64,000 nucleotides of DNA. It comes from Deferrivibrio essentukiensis (GTDB lineage Bacteria; Chrysiogenota; Deferribacteres; Deferribacterales; Deferrivibrionaceae). The DNA lies in assembly GCF_020480685.1 (NCBI RefSeq), contig NZ_JAJAFU010000008.1, forward strand, positions 1 through 64,000, in the 5' to 3' direction. This document shows positions 31,560-39,608 of this stretch, one piece after another; the first letter of the stretch is position 1, and the number at the start of each line of letters is the position of its first letter. Made by a program: the position numbers and the translations under genes. A model generated the notes under the pieces. That model was not told the DNA's origin and did no database searches. It saw only the letters and a list, made by a program, of their open reading frames with translations.

Positions 31560-32174
31560 ATGAATAAATTCTCTTGTGCAATTTTAGCCGGCGGGCAAAG
31601 TAGAAGATTTGGAAGAGATAAAACAGTTGCAGAAATCAACAATAAAAGTCTGACTGAAATCCTTGCCAGTAAGCTTTGTAAAATCAGCGATGATGTGATG
31701 GTAATTTCGAAGGACAGCTCAAAATTTATTTTTTCCCTTAATCAAGTAAGATTTTTAAACGATTTTACCGACAGTCAATCCCCTCTGGTTGGAATTATTA
31801 CTGCACTGCAAAATGCAAAACATGACAAAGTTTTCATTGTTTCGGCGGACACACCTTTCCTTTCTTTGGAATTAGTAAGTTTTTTGTATAAATTTGCAGA
31901 CGAATATGACAGCGTGCTGACCCAAATTAATGGCAAAATAAACACACTTTGTGGTTTTTATAGGAAAAAAATTTTGCAAACTTTGCTTAATTTCTTTAAT
32001 GAAAACAACTACAGACTAATAGATATTTACACACATATAAACACTAAATTTATAAGTGACGTCAACGAAATAAAAAAGTATGATTCAGAGCTATTGAGCT
32101 TTATAAACATAAACACTCCAGAGGATTACGAATATGCAAAAAAAGTTGCCAAAAAGTTTGGTATCGGAATATAA
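31560..32174 (+). CDS. mobA: Molybdenum cofactor guanylyltransferase MobA
   Basis: Joins GMP to molybdopterin to make the bis-MGD cofactor used by formate dehydrogenases, nitrate reductases and related Mo/W enzymes. The 204-residue product begins with the nucleotidyltransferase signature CAILAGGQSRRFGRDKTVAE, followed by SPLVGIITAL and the metal-site segment FIVSADTPFLS. The ending INTPEDYEYAKK is also typical. It overlaps fdhD by 41 bases, so the two are co-expressed, which points to formate dehydrogenase as a main client. Its ATG has no ribosome site and sits at the predicted transcript start. It shares a control region with the divergent cytochrome unit. Confidence 0.93.
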   Translation: MNKFSCAILAGGQSRRFGRDKTVAEINNKSLTEILASKLCKISDDVMVISKDSSKFIFSLNQVRFLNDFTDSQSPLVGIITALQNAKHDKVFIVSADTPFLSLELVSFLYKFADEYDSVLTQINGKINTLCGFYRKKILQTLLNFFNENNYRLIDIYTHINTKFISDVNEIKKYDSELLSFININTPEDYEYAKKVAKKFGIGI

Positions 32175-32916
32175 AGTAAAAATTTATTCTGAAAACAATG
32201 TCGAAAATAGCACACGCTACATTATTAAAGAATATAAATACAACATATTGGTAAATGGGAAGAAATTCACATCAGCCATGCTGTTGCCAGATAAAATCAA
32301 AGAATTTACATACGGATTTCTTTTTACCTCCGATATCATACAAAAAAGTAGCGATATTGTCCACTTTAGGACATGCGAACAAAACAATATCTATACCTAT
32401 CTCGAAGATATGTATTTTGACGTAAGCACAAAAAAGGAATGGACGGTAACTTCAGGCTGCGGTGGCGGGAAAATATTGGAGAAAACTTACTCATCCAGCG
32501 ACAAAATAATATTTGACACTAAATTTGCTTTTGATGAGATAATAACATTATTCACAAGATTGGAAAGTGAGTCTGAGCTTCATACACATACAAGGTGCGT
32601 TCACAAGGCCTACTTTAAGTCTGTCGACGGATTTGTATTTACCTGTGAAGACATAGGGAGACATAATACTATCGACAAAACCATAGGTGCTATTTTGCTT
32701 AACAATGCTTCTTTTGACGGAATTATGCTCTCCACAGGGAGGCTCACCTCAGAAATGATTTTAAAGTGTGCCAAAGCTAAAATCCCGGTAGTAGTGTCAA
32801 GGACTGCACCGAGTGAGGAAGGGATAAAAATTGCCAAAAAATCTAACATGACATTGATTGGATTAACTTCCAAAAAAGGGTTTACACTATTTACAGGAGA
32901 AGAAAGAATAATATGA
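32134..32916 (+). CDS. fdhD: Formate dehydrogenase accessory sulfurtransferase FdhD
   Basis: Transfers sulfur from a cysteine desulfurase to the bis-MGD cofactor of formate dehydrogenase, a step needed for activity. Family signatures are clear: EFTYGFLFTS, the TSGCGGGK loop (C109), FTCEDIGRHNTIDK, LSTGRLTSEMILKCA and KKGFTLFTGEERI at the C-terminus. The loop keeps only one cysteine: family members often read CGxCG, and here the second position is Gly112. GAGG eight bases before the ATG supports this start although it lies inside mobA. Ends 13 bp from the convergent flavoprotein gene. Confidence 0.94.
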   Translation: MQKKLPKSLVSEYKVKIYSENNVENSTRYIIKEYKYNILVNGKKFTSAMLLPDKIKEFTYGFLFTSDIIQKSSDIVHFRTCEQNNIYTYLEDMYFDVSTKKEWTVTSGCGGGKILEKTYSSSDKIIFDTKFAFDEIITLFTRLESESELHTHTRCVHKAYFKSVDGFVFTCEDIGRHNTIDKTIGAILLNNASFDGIMLSTGRLTSEMILKCAKAKIPVVVSRTAPSEEGIKIAKKSNMTLIGLTSKKGFTLFTGEERII

Positions 32917-32929
32917 ATATCTTTTGATA

Positions 32930-33379
32930 CTATCTTCTGGCTTTACCACTTATATCATCTATACTAAGTCTAAATACCCTTGTTTTATCTATTAATTTTT
33001 CAATATAATCAATCCCACTTTCCAAAAAATCTAATGAATACTTTTTAACTAAGCCTACCAAGGCATTTTTCTTTTCTGCTCCGCAGACCTCATTAATCTT
33101 GCCAAACACTATTACACTTTCATAAAAGGTAGCAAATTTATCAGGTAAAATTTTTGCACTTTTAACCACGCAAAACGAAGCATTTGGATTTTTAGCAATA
33201 TACTCAATCTTTTTCCCCTCTACTGCACAATGAAAATATATATTATTCTCTATGACACAATAATTAAGAGGAATGCCGTAAGGATTATTTTCACAACATA
33301 ATGACAATACCCCATACTCTCCGTCAGATAAAAATTTTAACGCTTCGTCCGTGCCCACCTTTCTATCTACCCTTCTCAT
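32930..33379 (-). CDS. Pyridoxamine-5'-phosphate oxidase-like flavoprotein
   Basis: A 149-residue protein of the split-barrel FMN-binding superfamily (NimA/pyridoxamine-oxidase-like). Recognisable parts are RRVDRKVGTDEALKFL at the start, GVLSLCCENNPYGIPLNYCVIENNIYFHCA and GKKIEYIAKNPNASFCVV, the pattern of the nitroimidazole-resistance/FMN-binding group. Substrate unknown. The start is one of two adjacent ATGs (33382 or 33379) after GGAG; both overlap the aldolase gene by about 17 bases, indicating coupling. A longer frame to 33448 is inside the aldolase and has no ribosome site. Confidence 0.82.
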   Translation of the reverse strand: MRRVDRKVGTDEALKFLSDGEYGVLSLCCENNPYGIPLNYCVIENNIYFHCAVEGKKIEYIAKNPNASFCVVKSAKILPDKFATFYESVIVFGKINEVCGAEKKNALVGLVKKYSLDFLESGIDYIEKLIDKTRVFRLSIDDISGKARR

Positions 33380-34412
33380 CATAAAACTCCAATACTTTTT
33401 CATAAAAATTATCAATTTGCTTGCAAGGTGTAGCCCAAGAAGTAACAAGCCTCACCACCGAACAATCTCTGTCTATATTTTCCCACACATAAAAGTCAAA
33501 AAATCTCAACAAATGTTCAATTAAATCATTTGAAAATATTGGAAAAATCTGGTTAGTCTGAGGTTTGTACCTAAAAGTAACCCCCAAACTTTTCAATTTA
33601 TCAGCCAAGCTGATGGCATTTTCCACTGCAATTTTACCAAGCTCAAAAAATAAATTATCCCTAAAAAGTTCCAAAAACTGCACCCCCAAAAGCCTTCCCT
33701 TTGCAAGCAATGCACCGCTTTGCTTTATATAATATCTAAAATTTTCTTTAAATTTATCATTATTGATAATTAATGCTTCACCAATAAGACAGCCGTTTTT
33801 TGTCCCGCCAATATAATAAGCATCAAAAAAATTGTGAATCTCAGCTAGAGAATAATCGCAATCAGGGGACGACAAAGCCTGTGCAAGCCTGGCACCGTCC
33901 ATATATAAGAGGAGATCATTAGCTTTGCAATATTCACTCAAATTTTTTAACTCACCATAGCTGTATATTGTGCCACATTCAGTCGCATTTGAAATATACA
34001 CAAGCTTAGGTTTGACCATATGCTCATCCGTATGTGCTTTAACAATATTGCCTATATACTCGGGGGTCAATTTTTCACTATCAGAGTTAACAATATTTAT
34101 TTTATGCCCTGTAGCCTCAATTGCTCCCGTCTCATGAACATTAATATGCCCTGTTTTGGCAGAAACAGCTGATTCATAAGGTTTTAAAAAGCTACCTATC
34201 ACAAGTTTATTTACCAAAGTCCCGCCGGTAAGGAAGTGTATATCGCAATCAGAAATGTCTAACTTCTCCCTTATTGCTACTTTTGCAGCTTCACAAAAGT
34301 CATCCTTTCCATAGCCATCGCACTGCAGAAAATTGGTAGATGCAAGTGCATCTAATATCTTTTTGTGCGCACCTTCACTGTAATCATTTTTAAAACTATA
34401 TTTTTTATTCAT
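33363..34412 (-). CDS. Low-specificity L-threonine aldolase
   Basis: PLP enzyme cleaving L-threonine or allo-threonine to glycine and acetaldehyde; beta-eliminating-lyase fold. The 349-residue chain shows FKNDYSEGAHKKIL at the start, FLTGGTLVNKLVI, VHETGAIEATGHKI, LYMDGARLAQALSS and the PLP-lysine segment YYIGGTKNGCLIGEAL. The final third (FRYKPQTNQIFPIF, VRLVTSWATP) is family-typical. Start at the ATG at 34412 is supported by AAGG eight bases upstream. It is the first gene of a two-gene unit with the flavoprotein. Confidence 0.9.
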   Translation of the reverse strand: MNKKYSFKNDYSEGAHKKILDALASTNFLQCDGYGKDDFCEAAKVAIREKLDISDCDIHFLTGGTLVNKLVIGSFLKPYESAVSAKTGHINVHETGAIEATGHKINIVNSDSEKLTPEYIGNIVKAHTDEHMVKPKLVYISNATECGTIYSYGELKNLSEYCKANDLLLYMDGARLAQALSSPDCDYSLAEIHNFFDAYYIGGTKNGCLIGEALIINNDKFKENFRYYIKQSGALLAKGRLLGVQFLELFRDNLFFELGKIAVENAISLADKLKSLGVTFRYKPQTNQIFPIFSNDLIEHLLRFFDFYVWENIDRDCSVVRLVTSWATPCKQIDNFYEKVLEFYDEKGR

Positions 34413-34481
34413 AACTATAACCTTAAAACAAATCCATAATCTTCTCAACTTAAAAAATATATTTTCAATTTTATTAACTTG

Positions 34482-34510
34482 TTGAATATTTTATAATTTT
34501 ATTATATATT
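34482..34510 (+). promoter_or_regulatory. Predicted sigma-70 promoter of pyrF-pyrE
   Basis: TTGAAT (34482-34487) and TATATT (34505-34510) are 17 bp apart. The predicted start is near 34517, followed by AAGGAG (34522-34527) nine bases before the pyrF ATG. The short leader has no room for an attenuator. Confidence 0.45.
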
Positions 34511-34536
34511 CCAAACCGTTCAAGGAGAATAGAATA

Positions 34537-35250
34537 ATGTTAAAAAAACCTGAAATTATAGTCGCACTTGACACTAAAAGTTTGGATTCCGCCCAAAGTT
34601 TGGTAAAAATTTTAGGAGAGAAAATAAGTTATTACAAAGTAGGTCTTGAGTCATTCGTTTTGTTTGGCCATACCCTAATAGATTTTCTCAAAAAAAACGA
34701 GAAAAAAGTGTTTTTAGATTTGAAATTTCACGACATTCCAAATACTGTAGCCGGAGCTGTAACTTCTGCAGCAGAAATTGGAGTAGATATAATTAATATC
34801 CACTGTCAGGGTGGACTTGAAATGATGAAAAAGGCATCATTTGGTTTAAAAGAATATTGTATAAAAAAAGGGATTGTACAACCGAAACTCATAGGGGTAA
34901 CACTTCTTACATCTCTTGACAGCAAGTACTTTGAAGAGATGAAATTAAATTGGAATTCTACGGAAGAATATGTCAAACATCTTGCATATAATGCTTTTAA
35001 AGCAGGGCTTGACGGAGTAGTTTCTTCAGCTCAAGAAGTAAAAGCCGTAAAAGATATATGCGGAACAGACTTTCTTACAATTACCCCGGGGATAAGACCA
35101 TCATTTGCGGCTGACAATGATCAGAAAAGAATCGTCACGCCGAAAGATGCTTATCTTTTGCAAACAGATTATATGGTAATAGGAAGACCTATAACAAAGC
35201 ATGAAAATCCGGCATTAGCCGTAGATTTGATAAAGGAGGAGATGAAATGA
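34537..35250 (+). CDS. pyrF: Orotidine-5'-phosphate decarboxylase
   Basis: Decarboxylates OMP to UMP, the last step of pyrimidine synthesis. The 237-residue TIM barrel has the signature IVALDTKSLDSA, YYKVGLESF, the catalytic KFHDIPNTVAGA block (with FLDLKFHDIP), and the phosphate-binding TPGIRPS and YMVIGRPITKHENP segments. It is of the short bacterial group. The stop overlaps the pyrE start (ATGA). A strong AAGGAG precedes the ATG. Confidence 0.96.
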   Translation: MLKKPEIIVALDTKSLDSAQSLVKILGEKISYYKVGLESFVLFGHTLIDFLKKNEKKVFLDLKFHDIPNTVAGAVTSAAEIGVDIINIHCQGGLEMMKKASFGLKEYCIKKGIVQPKLIGVTLLTSLDSKYFEEMKLNWNSTEEYVKHLAYNAFKAGLDGVVSSAQEVKAVKDICGTDFLTITPGIRPSFAADNDQKRIVTPKDAYLLQTDYMVIGRPITKHENPALAVDLIKEEMK

Positions 35251-35825
35251 CATTGGAGCAAGTACTTGAAATTTATAAAAGGCATGGTGCACTTTTAAAA
35301 GGGCATTTTTTACTTTCGTCAGGACTTCACAGTGACACTTATCTTCAAAGTGCACTTGTAATGCAATATCCTATAATAGCTGAACAGATTATCTCAGAGC
35401 TTGTCAAAAAGCTATATGATGTAAATTTTACTACTGTTGTAAGTCCAGCAATCGGAGGCATAAGATTCGGATATGAGCTCGCAAGGCTTTTGAAAAAAAG
35501 ATCAATTTTTACGGAAAGAGTTGACGGTAAAATGACACTCAGAAGAGGGTTTTATCTTGATGAAAATGACTTGGTGCTTATAGCAGAAGATGTAGTAACT
35601 ACAGGAAAATCAACAAAAGAGTGTATCGATGCCGTGCTTGCAACGGGAGCAAAGGTTATCGGTATTACAAGTCTTATTGACAGAAGCGGCGGTCAGGCAA
35701 AATTTGACTTCCCTTTTTATCCTCTTATTAGACTTGATGTAAAAACTTATACCCCTGAGGAGTGCCCACTCTGTAAAGAAAATATTGAACTGGTTAAACC
35801 CGGGAGCAGATTTATTAAACAATAA
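35247..35825 (+). CDS. pyrE: Orotate phosphoribosyltransferase
   Basis: Adds phosphoribose from PRPP to orotate, giving OMP for PyrF. The 192-residue protein has HFLLSSGLHSDTYLQ at the N-terminus, VVSPAIGGIRFGYELAR and the PRPP-binding loop LIAEDVVTTGKSTKECI. The C-terminal CPLCKENIELVKPGSR is typical of the longer thermophile-type PyrE group, with two cysteines that could bind metal. Co-transcribed with pyrF; GGAGG precedes the start. Confidence 0.95.
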   Translation: MTLEQVLEIYKRHGALLKGHFLLSSGLHSDTYLQSALVMQYPIIAEQIISELVKKLYDVNFTTVVSPAIGGIRFGYELARLLKKRSIFTERVDGKMTLRRGFYLDENDLVLIAEDVVTTGKSTKECIDAVLATGAKVIGITSLIDRSGGQAKFDFPFYPLIRLDVKTYTPEECPLCKENIELVKPGSRFIKQ

Positions 35826-35902
35826 GACAAAAAAAAGTATAAAAAAACATATATACACAAAACTTTTGTTGCTTATTATTAATTCATTAATTATTATTAG
35901 TT

Positions 35903-37069
35903 ATGAAGATACTTTATATTGAAGATGAAAAGAACAATATTTTTCTGGTAAAAAAAATATTAGAAAAATATAACGTTGAATTTATATCATGTGCCACAGG
36001 TGAAGAAGGGTTAACCTTATATAACACACATCACCCGGAAATAGTCCTGATTGACATAAACCTACCCGGACTTGGTGGCCATGAAATAGCAAGAATTATC
36101 AGAAAAAATGATAACAATACAAAACTTGTAGCTGTTTCAGCCTCTCATAGTCAAGACGATAGGATTATTGCCCAAGCAATAGGTTTTAATCTCTATATTG
36201 AAAAACCTATTGACCCAAATTTCTTTTATAAACAAATCACAGAAGCTGAATATGAAAAGCCGTTACAGGTTGAAACAAAAATAGTACTTGAAAAATATGC
36301 CGACAAGCTTATCGAATCTTTAAGACAGAAAGTTGATGAACTTACTGAGATGAACAGGCTCTTACTCGACTTTGATAAAGTAAAATCAAACTTTATCGCC
36401 ATAGCCTCTCATGAGCTTAGAACTCCGCTTGTCCCTCTTATGGGCTATCTTGAACTTCTGATGGAAAAAGAAAAAGATAACCTGCCAAAACACATCGTCG
36501 AATATTTGGAACATATTAATAATTCCGCCGACAAACTAAACAAAACGGTAAACAAGATTTTAGATATGGCAAGACTTGAAAAAGGTGTCCTAAATTTAGA
36601 TATCAAACCCACAACTATTATTGAAATTATTGATAAATCCGTCTCATACTGTCAACCATACGCAGAAAAAAGAGGGATAACTTTCAATATTAATATCAAT
36701 AATAAATCACTAAACTGTGACTTTGACAAAACCACCTATATAGTCACACAGGTATTACTGAATGCCATCAAATTTTCCTTTGACAACTCAAAGATAGATA
36801 TATATTTTGACTCTAATAAGAATACATTTGTAATAAAAGATTATGGTATCGGCATCGACGAAAAAGAACTTAAAGAGATATTTAAGCCCTTCTTTGCAGG
36901 AAGCGATGTCAAGCATCATCATTCCAGTGATTATGAATTTATGGGTAAAGGGATTGGCTTAGGTCTTGCAATAGCAAAGGGATTTGTTACTATACAAAAG
37001 GGAAAAATTTGGGTAGAAAGTAGTGGTAAAGACAAAGGTAGCACTTTTTATATACAATTACCGGGGTAA
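35903..37069 (+). CDS. Response-regulator/histidine-kinase hybrid (REC-HisKA-HATPase)
   Basis: Cytoplasmic 388-residue signalling protein. N-terminal REC domain (about 1-120, phospho-Asp in IVLIDINLPG, lysine in IEKPID), coiled-coil linker, then a kinase: H-box FIAIASHELRTPLVPLMGY, N-box-like LLNAIKFS, G1 DYGIGIDEKE and G2 GKGIGLGLAIAKGF. With the receiver before the kinase it may pass phosphate within a larger relay instead of sensing a ligand. It opens a run of six signalling genes on the same strand. No Shine-Dalgarno site precedes the ATG, and AT-rich -10-like words lie at the right place for a leaderless start. Input unknown. Confidence 0.9.
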   Translation: MKILYIEDEKNNIFLVKKILEKYNVEFISCATGEEGLTLYNTHHPEIVLIDINLPGLGGHEIARIIRKNDNNTKLVAVSASHSQDDRIIAQAIGFNLYIEKPIDPNFFYKQITEAEYEKPLQVETKIVLEKYADKLIESLRQKVDELTEMNRLLLDFDKVKSNFIAIASHELRTPLVPLMGYLELLMEKEKDNLPKHIVEYLEHINNSADKLNKTVNKILDMARLEKGVLNLDIKPTTIIEIIDKSVSYCQPYAEKRGITFNININNKSLNCDFDKTTYIVTQVLLNAIKFSFDNSKIDIYFDSNKNTFVIKDYGIGIDEKELKEIFKPFFAGSDVKHHHSSDYEFMGKGIGLGLAIAKGFVTIQKGKIWVESSGKDKGSTFYIQLPG

Positions 37070-37072
37070 ATA

Positions 37073-38587
37073 ATGTATAAGGTTTTATACGTAGAAGATA
37101 ATTTTGAAAACTACAAATTAGTTGATTTTATTTTGTCAAAGAAGGGGTTTCAGGTTTATAATGCTATTGACGGGATAGACGCAATTGATAAGGCAAAGCA
37201 GCTTTTGCCGGATATAATCATAATGGACATTAACCTCCCTAATCTTATGGGGTATGAAGCCGTTACAATGATTAAATCTGATGAATCTCTAAAGCATATC
37301 CCTATCGTAGCTCTTACGGCCGCTTACAGCGATGAGTATAAAGAGCTGTCAATGTCTGCCGGGTGTTGCGAGTATTTTACAAAACCGATAGACCCTATAT
37401 CATTTGCGGATAATCTGAAAGATATAATAGAAAACACTACTCTTGTTTTAAATGATGATAAAAGCATAAACCAGATTTCTAGAGAAATTTCTAAATCACT
37501 GGAAGAAAAGGCAAGAAAAATATTAAAGCTAAACAAAGAGTTGGCAAAGTATGAAAGTAAAATAGAAAAAATCCTTTCCAACATATCCGAAATTATTTTC
37601 CTTCTCGATAACAACTTTAAAATTAAATTTTATAACAATTCTGCTCTCAACAACAAAAATTTTGTTGCACAATACGATGAAAGCAAAACTTTCTTTGATA
37701 TTTTCGATATCGGGACGGAAGACTTGTCCAAAATAAAAGAAACATTGGAACACAAAAAAAGCATTGCTAACCTGCAAGTTATTTTAAAAAATTATAATCA
37801 GTTTGACCTGTTTTTATGTAACCTGACACATATGGAAGATGAAATAATAGCCACATTAAGATCTATTTCAAGTGAGAATGAAATAAAAGATAAAATCGTG
37901 CATCTTGAGAAATTGGCATCAATCGGCCAAGTCACCGCCGGTGTAATACATGAAATAAATAACCCGCTGACAGCACTTAAAACTTATTTTCAGATATTAA
38001 AATTAAAATATCTAAACAATATTGATGGTGAAGATTTAATAGGTATTACATCAAAAATTGAACATGGATTTGACAAGATTGAAAACCTAAGTAAAACACT
38101 CCTTAGCTTTGCAAGACCATCTACAGAGAAAAAATATCCTTTGAACATAAATGGCATCATAAAAGATGTTATAGAATTTGGTGAGTATGAATTAAAAAGA
38201 GGGCAGATAAATATAGTTTTGGATTTAGATGAAAATATTTCCTATACCATGGGGATTAAATCTCAACTTGAACAAGCCATATTAAACATCCTGATAAATG
38301 CACATCAAGCATTAAAAAATACTAACAACCCTGAAATAAAAGTTAAGACTTATGAAGAAGATAATAAAATTTATCTTTCTATATCAAATAATGGGCCAAA
38401 AATCCCAGATGATTTGAAAGAAAAGATTTTTGAACCTTTTTTTAGTACTAAAGGTGATGGTGAAGGTACTGGACTGGGTCTTGCTATCGTAAGGCAAATT
38501 ATGAATAAACATGGTGCAGGGGTAGAAGTTTTTTCCGATGATAACTGCACTGAGTTTTTGATGAAATTTGATAAGGTACAAAAATAG
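37073..38587 (+). CDS. Response-regulator/histidine-kinase hybrid (REC-PAS-HisKA-HATPase)
   Basis: Second receiver-kinase hybrid, 504 residues, three bases after the first. REC domain (about 1-120) has IIIMDINLPN and FTKPIDP; a coiled coil and a PAS-like region (about 165-270, EIIFLLDNNFKIKFYNNSAL) follow; the kinase core has H-box ITAGVIHEINNPLTALKTY, N-box ILNILINAHQAL, G1 NNGPKIPDD and G2 GEGTGLGLAIVRQIM. HEINNPL is typical of NtrB/ZraS-like kinases. No membrane segments, so the signal is cytoplasmic or comes by phosphorelay. A cognate output regulator is not evident here; the PilZ, STAS and GGDEF neighbours suggest a role in surface behaviour. Confidence 0.9.
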   Translation: MYKVLYVEDNFENYKLVDFILSKKGFQVYNAIDGIDAIDKAKQLLPDIIIMDINLPNLMGYEAVTMIKSDESLKHIPIVALTAAYSDEYKELSMSAGCCEYFTKPIDPISFADNLKDIIENTTLVLNDDKSINQISREISKSLEEKARKILKLNKELAKYESKIEKILSNISEIIFLLDNNFKIKFYNNSALNNKNFVAQYDESKTFFDIFDIGTEDLSKIKETLEHKKSIANLQVILKNYNQFDLFLCNLTHMEDEIIATLRSISSENEIKDKIVHLEKLASIGQVTAGVIHEINNPLTALKTYFQILKLKYLNNIDGEDLIGITSKIEHGFDKIENLSKTLLSFARPSTEKKYPLNINGIIKDVIEFGEYELKRGQINIVLDLDENISYTMGIKSQLEQAILNILINAHQALKNTNNPEIKVKTYEEDNKIYLSISNNGPKIPDDLKEKIFEPFFSTKGDGEGTGLGLAIVRQIMNKHGAGVEVFSDDNCTEFLMKFDKVQK

Positions 38588-38589
38588 AG

Positions 38590-39261
38590 ATGGAAAAGAT
38601 AAAAGATATTTCTACTTATTTGACAATAAACACAAAAATACTTGTCAATGTATTATCCGGAAATTACAGAGGAATATACGATTCAAGGATTGAGGATATT
38701 CACAACGACAAGATGAAAATAACTATCCCCTCTCAAAAAGGGATACCATTCCCATTAAGCCCAGGGTCTAAATTAGAAGTCAGCTTTATTACCCCAATGG
38801 GAAGATTCTCATTTAACAGCGAAGTTATCGGGAGAACAAGGGAAAATATTCCTCTTTTGGAAATAGTATATCCTGAATTTTTAAGACGTCAGGAATTGAG
38901 AAGATTTTTTAGAGTGGAAGCAAGGTTAAAAATAAAATTTAGGACTATTGATTATATTGAAAAAGATGGTGCCCCTGAAATGATAAAAAAGGAGTACGAC
39001 GGTATCATAAAAGATATTTCAGGAGGCGGCATAAGACTTACCAGCGACATCCAACTTGAACAAGGTCAGGCAATTGAACTTGATATGTCAGAAGCAATAG
39101 GCACTAAGTTTGATATAATTGCCAGAGTTGTCCACATATACAATAATGATGACAAATCGGAAGTGGGGGTCGAGTTTATCACAATCAAGGAAACAGACAG
39201 AGATAAAATTATCAAGTATGTTTTTCAAAGACAGATTGAGTTAAAAAGAATGTCAAAATAA
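38590..39261 (+). CDS. YcgR-like PilZ c-di-GMP receptor
   Basis: A 223-residue protein with a YcgR N-terminal beta domain (about 10-100, KILVNVLSGNYRGIYDSRIEDI) and a C-terminal PilZ domain with RRFFR (RxxxR) and DISGGG (DxSxxG), the two ligand-binding motifs. YcgR proteins bind c-di-GMP and act as a flagellar brake; whether this organism's flagella are the target is inference. It starts right after the second kinase hybrid and precedes the STAS protein by 11 bp, inside a single signalling operon with a GGDEF enzyme two genes later. Confidence 0.88.
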   Translation: MEKIKDISTYLTINTKILVNVLSGNYRGIYDSRIEDIHNDKMKITIPSQKGIPFPLSPGSKLEVSFITPMGRFSFNSEVIGRTRENIPLLEIVYPEFLRRQELRRFFRVEARLKIKFRTIDYIEKDGAPEMIKKEYDGIIKDISGGGIRLTSDIQLEQGQAIELDMSEAIGTKFDIIARVVHIYNNDDKSEVGVEFITIKETDRDKIIKYVFQRQIELKRMSK

Positions 39262-39272
39262 AGAGGTGCTTT

Positions 39273-39608
39273 ATGTCAATTTACAAAGAAAGGGATGGAA
39301 AAATAGAGCTAATTTTTCCTATTAACGATTTGGACACGCTTACTGGAGAAGAGATAGCACGATATTTGACAGAAATAGTCAATGAAATTGACGGTGTAAT
39401 TATAAATTTTTCAAGAGTAAACTACCTAAACAGCAGTGGACTCAGGGAGCTTATACAAATATTAAAATATCTTAAAGATCACAATATAAAGCTTGCACTC
39501 ACCAGGCTGAGTGACAACATCGCAAAAATATTTAATAATACGAATCTTCATAAACTTTTTGAAATATTTGACACCGATGACGAAGCTAAAAGAAGTCTTC
39601 TCCAGTAA
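39273..39608 (+). CDS. STAS-domain anti-sigma-antagonist-like protein
   Basis: A 111-residue single STAS domain, as in SpoIIAA/RsbV partner-switching proteins. The strand-helix pattern GVIINFSRVNYLNSSGLRELIQILKYLK shows the phosphorylatable serine position (NSSGL). The usual Asp before it is Asn. Such proteins bind serine kinases to release sigma factors or other targets; no RsbW-like kinase is encoded here. GAGGTG precedes the ATG. The 3' end overlaps the CheR gene by about 32 bases. Confidence 0.88.
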   Translation: MSIYKERDGKIELIFPINDLDTLTGEEIARYLTEIVNEIDGVIINFSRVNYLNSSGLRELIQILKYLKDHNIKLALTRLSDNIAKIFNNTNLHKLFEIFDTDDEAKRSLLQ

